NCBI RefSeq assembly: GCF_001954275.1
Contig: NZ_MBEU01000030.1
Span: 1 to 64,000, forward strand
Origin: Mycobacterium sp. IS-836
GTDB taxonomy: Bacteria > Actinomycetota > Actinomycetes > Mycobacteriales > Mycobacteriaceae
DNA length: 64,000 nucleotides
Reading direction: 5' to 3'
Shown here: positions 25,663 through 34,221 of the stretch, piece after piece
Position numbering within the stretch: position 1 is the stretch's first letter
How the letters are laid out: every line of letters begins with the position of its first letter
The notes under the pieces: model-generated
What the model saw: only the letters and a program-made list of their open reading frames with translations
What the model was told of the DNA's origin: nothing
The model's database searches: none
Translations under genes and position numbers: made by a program

Positions 25663-27360
25663 ATGTTGCTCAACCCCAACCGCCTGCAACGCCGCTACCC
25701 GGACCGTCGCTCGGCCGAGATCATGGCCGCGACCGTCGACTTTTTCGAATCCCGCGGTAAGGCCCGGCTCAAGCACGACGACCACGAGCGGGCGTGGTAC
25801 TCAGACTTTCTGGACCACGTCGGACGCGAGCGCATCTTCGCGTCCCTGCTGACACCATCCGCGTACGGCGCGCCCGACTGCCGCTGGGACACCTATCGGA
25901 TCAGCGAGTTCGCCGAGATCCTGGGCTTTTACGGGCTGAGCTACTGGTATCCGTTCCAGGTCACCGCCCTGGGGCTGGGCCCGATCTGGATGAGCGACAA
26001 CGAGGACGCCAAGCGCAAGGCCGCCGCGCAGCTGGAGGCCGGCGAGGTGTTCGCCTTCGGCCTGTCCGAGCAGACGCACGGCGCCGACGTCTACCAGACC
26101 GACATGATCCTCACGCCGTCGGACCACGGCTGGGTCGCCAACGGCGAGAAGTACTACATCGGCAACGCCAACGTCGCGCGGATGGTCTCCACCTTCGGCA
26201 AGATCGACGGTTCTGACGAATACGTGTTCTTCGCCGCCGACTCCCAACACGACCGCTACGACCTGATCAAGAACGTGGTGAACTCGCAGAACTTCGTCGC
26301 CAACTACGCGCTGCGCGACTACCCGGTGACCGCGGCCGACATCCTGCACCGCGGGCCCGGCGCCTTCCACGCCGCGCTGAATACGGTCAACGTCTGCAAG
26401 TACAACCTGGGCTGGGGCGCCGTCGGCATGTGCACCCACGCCATGTACGAGGCGGTCACCCACGCCTCCAACCGCTACCTGTACGGGACCGTCGTCACCG
26501 ACTTCAGCCACGTGCGGCGGTTGCTGATCGACGCCTACGTGCGCCTGATCGCGATGAAGCTGGTGGCCACCCGCGCGTCGGATTACATGCGCAGCGCCTC
26601 GGCCGAGGATCGTCGCTACCTGCTGTACAGCCCGCTGACCAAGGCGAAGATCACCAGCGAAGGGGAGCGGGTGATCACCGCGCTGTGGGACGTCATCGCC
26701 GCCAAGGGGGTGGAGAAGGACACCATCTTCGAGGCGATGGCCCGCGAGATCGGGCTGCTGCCCCGGCTGGAAGGCACCGTCCACATCAACATCGGGCTGC
26801 TCGCCAAGTTCATGCCCAATTTCCTGTTTGCCCCCAATGGCGAGCTCCCCGTCATCGGCCGCCGCGACGATGCGGCCGACGACTCGTTCCTGTTCGCCCA
26901 GGGACCCACCGGCGGACTGGGCAAGGTGCGCTTCCACGACTGGCGCGCGTCGTTCGACAGCTTCGCCCACCTCGCCAACGTCGCGCTGCTGCGCGAGCAG
27001 ATCGACGTGCTCACCGACATGCTCGCCAGCGCCACCCCGGATGCGGTGCAGCAGAAGGACATTGACTTCGCGTTCGCCGTCGGTCAACTGTTCGCGACGG
27101 TGCCCTACGCCCAGCTCATCCTCGAGGAGGCGGCGCTGTCCGGTGTGGACGGCGCGCTGATCGACGAGATCTTCGCCGTGCTGGTCCGCGACTTCAACGG
27201 CTACGCCGTCGAGCTCAACGACAAGCCCTCGACGACGGACGTCCAGGCCCGCTTCGCGACGCGGATGATCCGCCGTCCGGCCCACGACCGCGCCCGCTAC
27301 GACCAGATCTGGAAGGAACACGTGTTGCCGCTCAGCGGTGCGTACGCGATGCGTCCCTGA
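25663..27360 (+). CDS. fadE4: Acyl-CoA dehydrogenase FadE4
   Basis: A 565-residue acyl-CoA dehydrogenase-like flavoprotein of the size of mycobacterial FadE4. Recognisable parts are the middle-domain FAD/substrate segment VFAFGLSEQTHGADVYQTDM, then VANGEKYYIGNANVA, and the helical C-terminal domain with GAVGMCTHAMYEAV and LPRLEGTVHINIG. It should introduce a trans-2 double bond into an acyl-CoA during beta-oxidation; the substrate is unknown. The order fadE4-TetR-R2lox is the same as in M. tuberculosis. Confidence 0.88.
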   Translation: MLLNPNRLQRRYPDRRSAEIMAATVDFFESRGKARLKHDDHERAWYSDFLDHVGRERIFASLLTPSAYGAPDCRWDTYRISEFAEILGFYGLSYWYPFQVTALGLGPIWMSDNEDAKRKAAAQLEAGEVFAFGLSEQTHGADVYQTDMILTPSDHGWVANGEKYYIGNANVARMVSTFGKIDGSDEYVFFAADSQHDRYDLIKNVVNSQNFVANYALRDYPVTAADILHRGPGAFHAALNTVNVCKYNLGWGAVGMCTHAMYEAVTHASNRYLYGTVVTDFSHVRRLLIDAYVRLIAMKLVATRASDYMRSASAEDRRYLLYSPLTKAKITSEGERVITALWDVIAAKGVEKDTIFEAMAREIGLLPRLEGTVHINIGLLAKFMPNFLFAPNGELPVIGRRDDAADDSFLFAQGPTGGLGKVRFHDWRASFDSFAHLANVALLREQIDVLTDMLASATPDAVQQKDIDFAFAVGQLFATVPYAQLILEEAALSGVDGALIDEIFAVLVRDFNGYAVELNDKPSTTDVQARFATRMIRRPAHDRARYDQIWKEHVLPLSGAYAMRP

Positions 27361-27373
27361 CGTCGAGCCCCGC

Positions 27374-27429
27374 CGAGCGTGACGCTGCAGTCACGCTGGG
27401 CCTCGAGAGTGACTGTGGCGTCACGCTCG
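27374..27429. terminator. Long two-part hairpin after fadE4
   Basis: The arms are CGAGCGTGACGC (27374-27385) with GCGTCACGCTCG (27418-27429), a perfect 12-bp match, plus an inner CAGTCAC/GTGACTG stem separated by a TG/TG mismatch, with a 14-nt loop. It sits 14 nt after the fadE4 stop and is the likely terminator. The GTGAC-type repeats are a common style in mycobacterial intergenic DNA. Confidence 0.65.
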
Positions 27430-27453
27430 AACCTGAAAGTCGCCGCCTACACC

Positions 27454-27494
27454 TTGACTGTGAGCTAGCTCACCGTAGAATGACCAGTGGTCAT
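27454..27494 (+). promoter_or_regulatory. Housekeeping-type promoter with two palindromic operators
   Basis: TTGACT (27454-27459) and TAGAAT (27476-27481), 16 nt apart, form a good promoter for the TetR-R2lox operon. A perfect 14-bp palindrome, GTGAGCTAGCTCAC, fills the spacer (27460-27473). A second dyad, ATGACCA-G-TGGTCAT, covers the end of the -10 box and the start site (27480-27494). Both places are ideal for repression by the TetR product. Confidence 0.72.
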
Positions 27495-27512
27495 CGACGC
27501 GAGGAGGCCACA

Positions 27513-28181
27513 TTGCCGACGGTGACATGGGCACGAGTCGACCCGGCCCGCCGCGCGGCCGTCATCGAAGCCGCGGAAGCCGAGTTCGGGGCGCACGGAT
27601 TCTCCCGGGGCAGCCTGAACGTCATCGCGCGCAAGGCCGGAGTCGCCAAGGGCAGCCTCTTCCAGTACTTCGCCGACAAGCGCGACCTCTACGCTTTCAT
27701 CGCCGACATCGGCAGCCAGCGGGTGCGCGCCTACATGGAAGACCGCATCCGTGAGCTCGACCCGAGCCGGCCGTTCTTCGACTTTCTCACCGATTGGCTC
27801 GACGCGTGGGTGGCCTACTTCGCGGACCACCCGCATGAACGGGCGCTGCACGCCGCGGCCACGCTGGAAGTCGACACGGAGGCCCGCGTCAGCGTGCAGA
27901 ACGTCATCCACCGCCACTATCTGGATGTCATGCGTCCGCTCGTCCGCGACGCGCACAAGCGCGGCGACCTGCGTGCGGATTGCGACACCGACGCGCTGCT
28001 GTCCTTGCTGCTGTTGATCTTTCCGCACCTCGCGCTAGCTCCGTACATGCGCGGCCTGGACCCCGTCCTCGGGCTCGATGAGCCCACCCCGGAGCAGCCG
28101 GCCCTGGCCGTGCGCCGGCTCGTCGCGGTGCTGTCCGCCGCGTTCTCCCCTCAAGCCGTCCACATCAAGGAGGTCACATGA
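27513..28181 (+). CDS. TetR family regulator (Rv0232-like)
   Basis: A 222-residue regulator with a TetR helix-turn-helix, [22 protein letters not shown], near residue 35. The frame is open from ATG 27480, but that codon lies inside the operator and upstream of the expected transcription start. TTG 27513 has GAGGAGG five bases upstream and is the better start. Its stop overlaps the R2lox ATG (ATGA), so regulator and oxidase are one operon, presumably autorepressed through the palindromes at 27460-27494. Confidence 0.85.
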   Translation: MPTVTWARVDPARRAAVIEAAEAEFGAHGFSRGSLNVIARKAGVAKGSLFQYFADKRDLYAFIADIGSQRVRAYMEDRIRELDPSRPFFDFLTDWLDAWVAYFADHPHERALHAAATLEVDTEARVSVQNVIHRHYLDVMRPLVRDAHKRGDLRADCDTDALLSLLLLIFPHLALAPYMRGLDPVLGLDEPTPEQPALAVRRLVAVLSAAFSPQAVHIKEVT

Positions 28182-29119
28182 CACGCACGAGTTCAGGTTC
28201 CATGGTTAGGGGCGGGCTCAACTGGGACAGCTTGCCGCTCAAGCTGTTTGCCGGCGGCAACGCCAAGTTCTGGAATCCGGCCGATATCGACTTCTCCCGC
28301 GATCGCGCGGACTGGGAGGCGCTGACCGACGACGAGCGCCACTACGCCACCCGGCTGTGCGCCGAGTTCATCGCCGGCGAGGAGGCGGTGACTGAGGACA
28401 TTCAGCCGTTCATGGCCGCCATGCGCGCCGAGGGCCGGCTGGGCGACGAGATGTACCTGACGCAGTTCGCGTTCGAGGAGGCCAAGCACGTGCAGGTGTT
28501 CCGGATGTGGCTCGACGCCGTCGGCATCACCGATGACCTGCACGAGTATCTCGAAGACGTCCCCACGTACCGCACTATCTTCTACGAGGAGCTGCCGGCC
28601 TGCCTCAACGCCCTGACGACCGACCCCTCACCGGCCGCCCAGGTCCGCGCGTCCGTCACCTACAACCACATGGTCGAGGGCATGCTGGCGCTGACCGGCT
28701 ACTTCGGCTGGCACAAGATCTGCGTGGAACGCGGCATCCTGCCCGGCATGCAGGAGCTGGTCCGGCGCATCGGTGACGACGAGCGGCGCCACATGGCGTG
28801 GGGCACCTTCACCTGCCGGCGCCACGTCGCCGCCGACGACTCCAATTGGGAGGTCTTCGAAAACCGCATGAACGAGCTGATGCCGCTCGGGCTGCGCCTC
28901 ATCGAAGAGGGCTTCGCCCTTTACGATCCGATGCCCTTCGGCCTGTCGGTGGACGAGTTCATGCAGTACGCCGCCGACAAGGGGATGCGACGGTTCGGCA
29001 CGATCAACAGCGCACGCGGGCGACCGGTCGCCGAGATCGACCTCGACTACTCGCCGGTGCAGCTGGAGGACACCTTCGCCGACGAGGACGAGAAGGCGCT
29101 GGCGGGCGCGTCGGCCTAG
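28178..29119 (+). CDS. R2-like ligand-binding Mn/Fe oxidase (R2lox, Rv0233-like)
   Basis: A 313-residue ferritin-like protein. All residues known from the M. tuberculosis R2lox structure are at the same positions: E68, E101, H104, E167, E202 and H205 as metal ligands, and V71 and Y162, which form the ether cross-link. The nrdB label used for such genes is therefore misleading; this is an oxidase-type protein that binds a fatty-acid-like ligand, not a ribonucleotide reductase subunit. ATG 28178 overlaps the TetR stop. Confidence 0.92.
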   Translation: MTRTSSGSMVRGGLNWDSLPLKLFAGGNAKFWNPADIDFSRDRADWEALTDDERHYATRLCAEFIAGEEAVTEDIQPFMAAMRAEGRLGDEMYLTQFAFEEAKHVQVFRMWLDAVGITDDLHEYLEDVPTYRTIFYEELPACLNALTTDPSPAAQVRASVTYNHMVEGMLALTGYFGWHKICVERGILPGMQELVRRIGDDERRHMAWGTFTCRRHVAADDSNWEVFENRMNELMPLGLRLIEEGFALYDPMPFGLSVDEFMQYAADKGMRRFGTINSARGRPVAEIDLDYSPVQLEDTFADEDEKALAGASA

Positions 29120-29123
29120 CCGC

Positions 29124-30500
29124 TCACCCGACCCAGACGGTCTTGGCGTTGCAGAATTCGCGGATCCCGAGGCCGGCGAGTTCGCGGCCGTAGCCGGAGC
29201 GCTTCACGCCGCCGAACGGCAGCTCCGGATACGACACCGTCATGCCGTTGATGAAGACCTGGCCGGCCTCGATGCCGTCGATGAAGCGCTGCTGCTCGGC
29301 CTCGTCGTCGGTCCAGGCGTTGGACCCCAGGCCGAAGGTCGTGGCGTTGGCGATCTCGATGGCTTCGTCGACGCTCTCGACGCGGTAGATCGAGGCGACC
29401 GGTCCGAACACCTCCTCGGTGTAGAGCGCCATGTCCTTGGTGATGTCGGTGACCACCGTCGGGGGGTAGAACCAGCCCGGCCGGTCGAGACGCTCTCCGC
29501 CGCAACGGATTACCGCGCCGGCGGCCGCGGCGTCCTCGACCTGCTTGGCGACCTCGTCGCGGCCCGACTCGGTGGCCAGCGGGCCCACGTCGGTGTCCGG
29601 GTCGGTCGGGTCGCCGACCCGCAGGCCCTGCATCCGCTCGACGAATTTCTCGACGAACGCGTCGTAGATGTCGGCGTGGGCGATGAAGCGCTTGGCCGCG
29701 ATGCAGGACTGCCCGTTGTTTTGAACCCGGGCGGTGACCGCGGTCTTGACCGCCTCGTCGAGGTTTGCCGAGGGCATCACGATGAACGGGTCGCTGCCGC
29801 CGAGCTCGAGCACCGTGGGTTTGATCTCGTCGCCGGCGATGGCGCCGACCGACTGGCCCGCCGGTTCGCTGCCGGTCAGCGTGGCCGCCGCGACGCGGGG
29901 ATCGCGCAGGATGGTCTCCACGGCGCTGGAGGGAACCAGCAGCGTCTGGAAGCAGCCCTCCGGGAAGCCGCCGCGGGCGATGACGTCGGCGAGATACAGC
30001 GCGCACTGCGGGACGTTCGACGCGTGCTTGAGGATGCCGACGTTGCCGGCCATCAGCGCCGGCGCGGCGAAGCGAACGGCCTGCCACAGCGGAAAGTTCC
30101 ACGGCATGATGGCCAGCACCACCCCGAGCGGCTGATAGCGGGTGTACGCCTTCTTCGCGCCGACCTTCGACGCGTCGGCCGGCTCGTCGGCCAGCAGTTT
30201 CTCGGCGTTCTGCGCGTAGTAGCGAAAACCCTTGGCGCACTTGACCGCCTCGGCCTTGGCCGAAGCCAGCGTCTTGCCCATTTCCAGGGTCATCATCTCG
30301 GCGGTCTTGTCCGCCTCGGCTTCCAGCAGGTCCGCGGTGGCGTTGGCCCACTCGGCGCGCTGGGCGAAGGTGGTGGAGTGCCGGTAGTCGAGGAACCGCT
30401 CGTGGGCGCGCGCAATCGCCGCCTGGACTTCGTCGTCGGTTGCCGGGGTGAAGGTCTGGACTGTCTCGCCGGTGGCCGGGTTGATCGTGGCGATGGGCAC
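29124..30500 (-). CDS. gabD1: Succinate-semialdehyde dehydrogenase GabD1
   Basis: A 458-residue ALDH superfamily enzyme. Visible motifs are IMPWNFPLWQAVRFAAP, TLTGSEPAGQS, catalytic Glu in VLELGGSDPF, Cys in NNGQSCIAAKR and EEVFGPVAS. It oxidises succinic semialdehyde to succinate with NADP, completing a GABA-shunt or alternative TCA route. I choose GTG 30500 (MPIATINPATG), which matches the family start and has AAGGA upstream; ATG 30515 would add five residues. It is convergent with R2lox, 4 nt away. Confidence 0.9.
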   Translation of the reverse strand: MPIATINPATGETVQTFTPATDDEVQAAIARAHERFLDYRHSTTFAQRAEWANATADLLEAEADKTAEMMTLEMGKTLASAKAEAVKCAKGFRYYAQNAEKLLADEPADASKVGAKKAYTRYQPLGVVLAIMPWNFPLWQAVRFAAPALMAGNVGILKHASNVPQCALYLADVIARGGFPEGCFQTLLVPSSAVETILRDPRVAAATLTGSEPAGQSVGAIAGDEIKPTVLELGGSDPFIVMPSANLDEAVKTAVTARVQNNGQSCIAAKRFIAHADIYDAFVEKFVERMQGLRVGDPTDPDTDVGPLATESGRDEVAKQVEDAAAAGAVIRCGGERLDRPGWFYPPTVVTDITKDMALYTEEVFGPVASIYRVESVDEAIEIANATTFGLGSNAWTDDEAEQQRFIDGIEAGQVFINGMTVSYPELPFGGVKRSGYGRELAGLGIREFCNAKTVWVG

Positions 30501-30591
30501 GTTGGCATCCTTCATCTGGTGGGTTGGCGGGGGCGTCTGCTACCAGCCTGCCACTTCGACATGAACATCCCCACCCACCGCAGGAGGCATC

Positions 30592-31026
30592 ATGACCGGC
30601 AGTGACGTCAGTGACTTCAATCGGCGCAACATCGAGGAGTTTCGCGCCAACCACGGCCGGATCGGCGGGCAGTTCGAAGGCGCCCCGGTCCTGTTGCTGC
30701 ACAGCATCGGGGCCCGCAGCGGCGAGGAGCGGGTCAGCCCGATGATGTACCTGCCCGACGGGGACCGCTACCTGGTCTTCGCCTCCGCGGCGGGGGCCGA
30801 CCGCAACCCAGCCTGGTACTGGAACCTGGTGGCGAACCCCAACGCCAGCATCGAGGTCGGCGACGAGCACCTCGACGTGCGTGCCGTCGAACTCACCGGC
30901 GCCGAGCGCGACGAGAAATACGCCGAACAAGCCAAGCGATACCCCGGATTCGCGGAGTACGAACGCAAGACCACCCGCACGATTCCCGTCCTCGCGCTGA
31001 TCCCGACGGGGCCACACCGCGACTGA
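30592..31026 (+). CDS. F420-dependent nitroreductase/quinone reductase (Ddn-like)
   Basis: A 144-residue split-barrel protein of the FDOR-A family: DFNRRNIEEFRANHGRIGGQF, then LLLHSIGARSGEERVSPMMY and the F420-contacting FASAAGADRNPAWYWNLVANP. Family members reduce quinones with F420H2 at the membrane and some activate nitroimidazole drugs. It starts at ATG 30592 after AGGAGGCATC, and precedes the acetolactate synthase by 42 nt on the same strand. Confidence 0.88.
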   Translation: MTGSDVSDFNRRNIEEFRANHGRIGGQFEGAPVLLLHSIGARSGEERVSPMMYLPDGDRYLVFASAAGADRNPAWYWNLVANPNASIEVGDEHLDVRAVELTGAERDEKYAEQAKRYPGFAEYERKTTRTIPVLALIPTGPHRD

Positions 31027-31068
31027 AGCGGCGGTGCCGCCACTACTGTGGCCAAAGGGAGGTGCCGG

Positions 31069-32715
31069 ATGATTAAAGCCGCCGAGCTGATGGTCAAGTG
31101 CCTGGAAAACGAGGGCGTTTCCGTGGTCTTCGGGCTACCGGGCGAGGAGAACATCCGCTTTGTGCAGGCGCTGGCCGCCTCGGACATCCGCTACGTGCTC
31201 ACCCGGCACGAGCAGGCGGCCTCGTTCATGGCCGAGATGTACGGACGGGTCACCGGCCGCGCGGCGGTGGTGTCGTCCACCCTGGGCCCGGGGGCGATCA
31301 ACATGCAGCTCGGGGTGGCCGATGCCACCACCAACAGCACCCCGATGGTCGCGATCTCCGCGCAGGTGGGCCAGGACCGTCAGTACAAGGAGTCGCACCA
31401 GTACGTCGACCTGGTGTCGATGTTCGCGCCGATCACCCGCTGGGCCGCCGGTATCCCGACGACACGCGCCATACCGGAGATGTTCCGCAAGGCGTTCAAG
31501 CTTGCCGAGGCCGAACGCCCCGCCGCCGTCTATCTGGCGGTGCCCGAACACATCGACGCCGACGACAACGACTACGACCTGACCCCGTTGCCGCGCAACG
31601 TCGTCCGCGCCGAGGCGCCCGCGTTTCGGCAGGTGGCGCGCGCGGTCGACATCCTGCGCGAGGCCAAGCGACCGGTGGTGCTGGCCGGCCACGGGGCGGC
31701 CCGCGGCGACGCGACGGCGGCCCTCGTGCGGTTCTCCGAGGAGTTCGGCATCCCGGTGGCCAACACGTTTCACGGCAAGGGCGTGATGCCCGACGACCAC
31801 CCCAACAGCATCGGGACGCTGGGGTTCATGCGCCATGACTACGTCAACTTCGGGTTCGACAACGCCGACGTGGTCATCGCGGTCGGCTACGAGCTGCAGG
31901 AATTCGACCCGGTCCGGATCAACCCGAAGGCCGACAAGAAGATCATCCACATCCATCGTTTCCCGGCCGAGGTCGACGCGCACTATTCCGTCGACGTCGG
32001 GATCGTCGGCGATATCAGCGCCTCGCTCGACGCACTGCGGGAGGCGCTCGGCGAGCACCGGTTCGACGCCGACCCGGAGATACCCGGTTCCGGTCTGCTC
32101 GCTGAGGAATTCGCTCGGGGACAACAGGATTCGCGCTATCCGCTGGCGCCGCAGCGGGTGGTAGCCGACACCCGTGCCGCGCTGGGCCGCAGCGACGTCG
32201 TCCTGGTGGACACCGGTGCCACCAAGATGTGGATGGCTCGGCTGTACCCGACGTTCGAGTGCAATACCTGTTTGGTCTCAAACGGCTTGTCCACCATGAG
32301 TTTTGCGCTGCCCGGCGCGCTGGGTGTCAAGCTAGCGCGACCCGACTGCAAGGTGCTGGCCGTCGTGGGCGACGGCGCGTTCATGATGAGCTCGCAGGAG
32401 ATCGAGACCGCGGTTCGGGAACGGATACCGCTGGTGGTGTTGATTTGGGAGGACGGCGGGTACGGCCTCATCGAATGGAAGATGGACCTCGAACTCGGTG
32501 AGCATCACTACGTGAGATTCACCAACCCCGACATCGTCACCTACGCGGAAAGCTTCGGCGCCAAGGGATATCAGATCAAGAGTGCCGACGAACTGTTGCC
32601 GACGCTGAAGGCCGCGCTTGCCGACGACGGCGTGTCGCTGATCAATTGCCCGGTCGACTACTCCGAGAACCTGCGGTTGACCGACCGGCTCGGCGAGCTG
32701 GACGAGACACTGTGA
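31069..32715 (+). CDS. Thiamine-diphosphate acetolactate synthase-like enzyme
   Basis: A 548-residue ThDP enzyme. The catalytic glutamate lies in LTRHEQAASFMAEMYGR, and the ThDP/Mg motif is VVGDGAFMMSSQEIETAVRE followed by WEDGGYG. The pattern fits catabolic acetolactate synthase (AlsS type), making acetolactate from two pyruvates; anabolic IlvB cannot be excluded, but no regulatory subunit gene is adjacent. Start ATG 31069 follows AAAGGGAGG. Its last 58 nt overlap the convergent membrane protein gene. Confidence 0.85.
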   Translation: MIKAAELMVKCLENEGVSVVFGLPGEENIRFVQALAASDIRYVLTRHEQAASFMAEMYGRVTGRAAVVSSTLGPGAINMQLGVADATTNSTPMVAISAQVGQDRQYKESHQYVDLVSMFAPITRWAAGIPTTRAIPEMFRKAFKLAEAERPAAVYLAVPEHIDADDNDYDLTPLPRNVVRAEAPAFRQVARAVDILREAKRPVVLAGHGAARGDATAALVRFSEEFGIPVANTFHGKGVMPDDHPNSIGTLGFMRHDYVNFGFDNADVVIAVGYELQEFDPVRINPKADKKIIHIHRFPAEVDAHYSVDVGIVGDISASLDALREALGEHRFDADPEIPGSGLLAEEFARGQQDSRYPLAPQRVVADTRAALGRSDVVLVDTGATKMWMARLYPTFECNTCLVSNGLSTMSFALPGALGVKLARPDCKVLAVVGDGAFMMSSQEIETAVRERIPLVVLIWEDGGYGLIEWKMDLELGEHHYVRFTNPDIVTYAESFGAKGYQIKSADELLPTLKAALADDGVSLINCPVDYSENLRLTDRLGELDETL

Positions 32716-34136
32716 TCTAGCGCCATCGGCCGGACGTAGCCGCCGATCAGCGTGCGATGCCACCATGCCCGGTCGCGGCGCAGCTCGGCCCAGGTCGTGA
32801 AGCGGTACTGGTAGAGCTGCGCGCGCACATACGTGGGTGGCGACTCGGGGAAAGGGTTGCGCCGCAACAAACGCAGCGTCGGCCGATCGTTACGCAGCAG
32901 CCGCTGCAGCAGGGGCGTCAGCCACTGGTGGGCGTAGCCGGGTGAGATGGCCGCAAACCACATCAGCCAGTCCAGCCGCAGGTGATACGGCGCCCACTGC
33001 CCGGGCAGCTGGCGAACGGAACCGGGCTTGCCCTTGAATTCGTATTCCTTCCAGACGGTGTTCGGGGTAAGCCGCTCTTCTTCGGTTCCTTCGATGACCA
33101 CCTCGCGGCGGACGCGGCCGATGCTGCCGAAGGCGCCGTAGGTGTTCACCAAATGAAATGGGTTGAACGACATGTTCATTCGCTGATGCGACGACAGCAT
33201 GTTGCGCACCGGCCAGTAGGTCATGAACAGCACGGCCGCGGTGAAGGCAACCACCAGGGCGGCGAACCACTGCGGTGTCGGCGACAGCTCCGGACGCGCG
33301 GGCATCGGAAGCACCGCCGCCACCGACGAGTCGTCGATGGCGCTGAAAGCCAGGATGATCGTCACCCAGTTGAGCCACGCGAAGTTGCCCGATGCCACCA
33401 GCCACAGCTGGGTGACCACCACGATCGCCGCGGCGACGCTGGCCACCGGCTGCGGCGCGAACAACCCGAACGGCACCACGAGCTGCGCGAAATGGTTGCC
33501 CGCCACCTCGATCCGGTGCAGCGGCCTCGGCAGGTGATGGAAGAACCAACTCAGCGGCCCCGGCATCGGCTGGGTTTCGTGGTGGTAGTACAGGCAGGTC
33601 AGATCGCGCCAGCACGGGTCGCCGCGCATCTTGATCAGCCCGGCGCCGAACTCAACCCGGAACAGCAGCAAGCGCGCCATCCATAACGTCAGGATCGGCG
33701 GCGCGACGCGGTCGTTGCCGAGAAAGATCGCCAGGAAGCCGGTTTCCAGCAGCAGCGATTCCCAGCCGAACGAGTACCACGTCTGCCCGACGTTGACGAT
33801 CGAAAGGTAGAGCACCCACAGCGTCAGCCACATCAGCATCGCGGCCCACAGCGGCGCCAGGTTGGCCGCGCCGGCAAGGACGGCCGCCGACAGCGCCGCA
33901 CCGAACCACGAGACACCCGCGAACCATCGGTCGGAGTAGCGCAGATGGAAGATGCTCGGAGTTCGCCAGAACGTCTGGCCGGCCAAAAACCGGGGCACCG
34001 GCAGGATTCCGTGCTCGCCGATGAGGGCGCGGAACTGCAGGGCCGCCGCCAGGAACGCGATCAGGTACAGCGCCGCGGCGCCGCGCTCGAGCACCAGCCT
34101 GCCCAGCCAGTATTCGGGCGCGGAGATCCATCCCAT
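32658..34136 (-). CDS. Lipase maturation factor family membrane protein (Rv0235c-like)
   Basis: A 492-residue polytopic protein of the LMF1/LMF2 family. Conserved segments include FHLRYSDRWF, GWESLLLETGFLAIFL, RLLLFRVEFGAGLIKMRGDPCWRDLTCLYYHHETQPMP (read here in pieces) and the C-terminal domain beginning NTYGAFGSIGRVRREVVIEG. The vertebrate relatives assist lipase folding; the bacterial role is unknown. I start it at ATG 34136 (MGWISAPEYW). Its C-terminal codons overlap the acetolactate synthase gene by 58 nt in antisense. Confidence 0.83.
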   Translation of the reverse strand: MGWISAPEYWLGRLVLERGAAALYLIAFLAAALQFRALIGEHGILPVPRFLAGQTFWRTPSIFHLRYSDRWFAGVSWFGAALSAAVLAGAANLAPLWAAMLMWLTLWVLYLSIVNVGQTWYSFGWESLLLETGFLAIFLGNDRVAPPILTLWMARLLLFRVEFGAGLIKMRGDPCWRDLTCLYYHHETQPMPGPLSWFFHHLPRPLHRIEVAGNHFAQLVVPFGLFAPQPVASVAAAIVVVTQLWLVASGNFAWLNWVTIILAFSAIDDSSVAAVLPMPARPELSPTPQWFAALVVAFTAAVLFMTYWPVRNMLSSHQRMNMSFNPFHLVNTYGAFGSIGRVRREVVIEGTEEERLTPNTVWKEYEFKGKPGSVRQLPGQWAPYHLRLDWLMWFAAISPGYAHQWLTPLLQRLLRNDRPTLRLLRRNPFPESPPTYVRAQLYQYRFTTWAELRRDRAWWHRTLIGGYVRPMALDHSVSSSSPSRSVNRRFSE

Positions 34137-34221
34137 GGCCGTAACTCCTCGGACGGTGGCGATTGCACCACCCGCATAGCCAGTCAACCAGCAGGTAAAC
34201 CGGTAGCCAATCCCTTCGGCG

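Noticed and set aside
28178..29119. Ribonucleotide reductase beta subunit (nrdB)
   Set aside because: The Val71/Tyr162 cross-link pair and the R2lox metal ligands are all present at R2lox positions, so the oxidase assignment is better.
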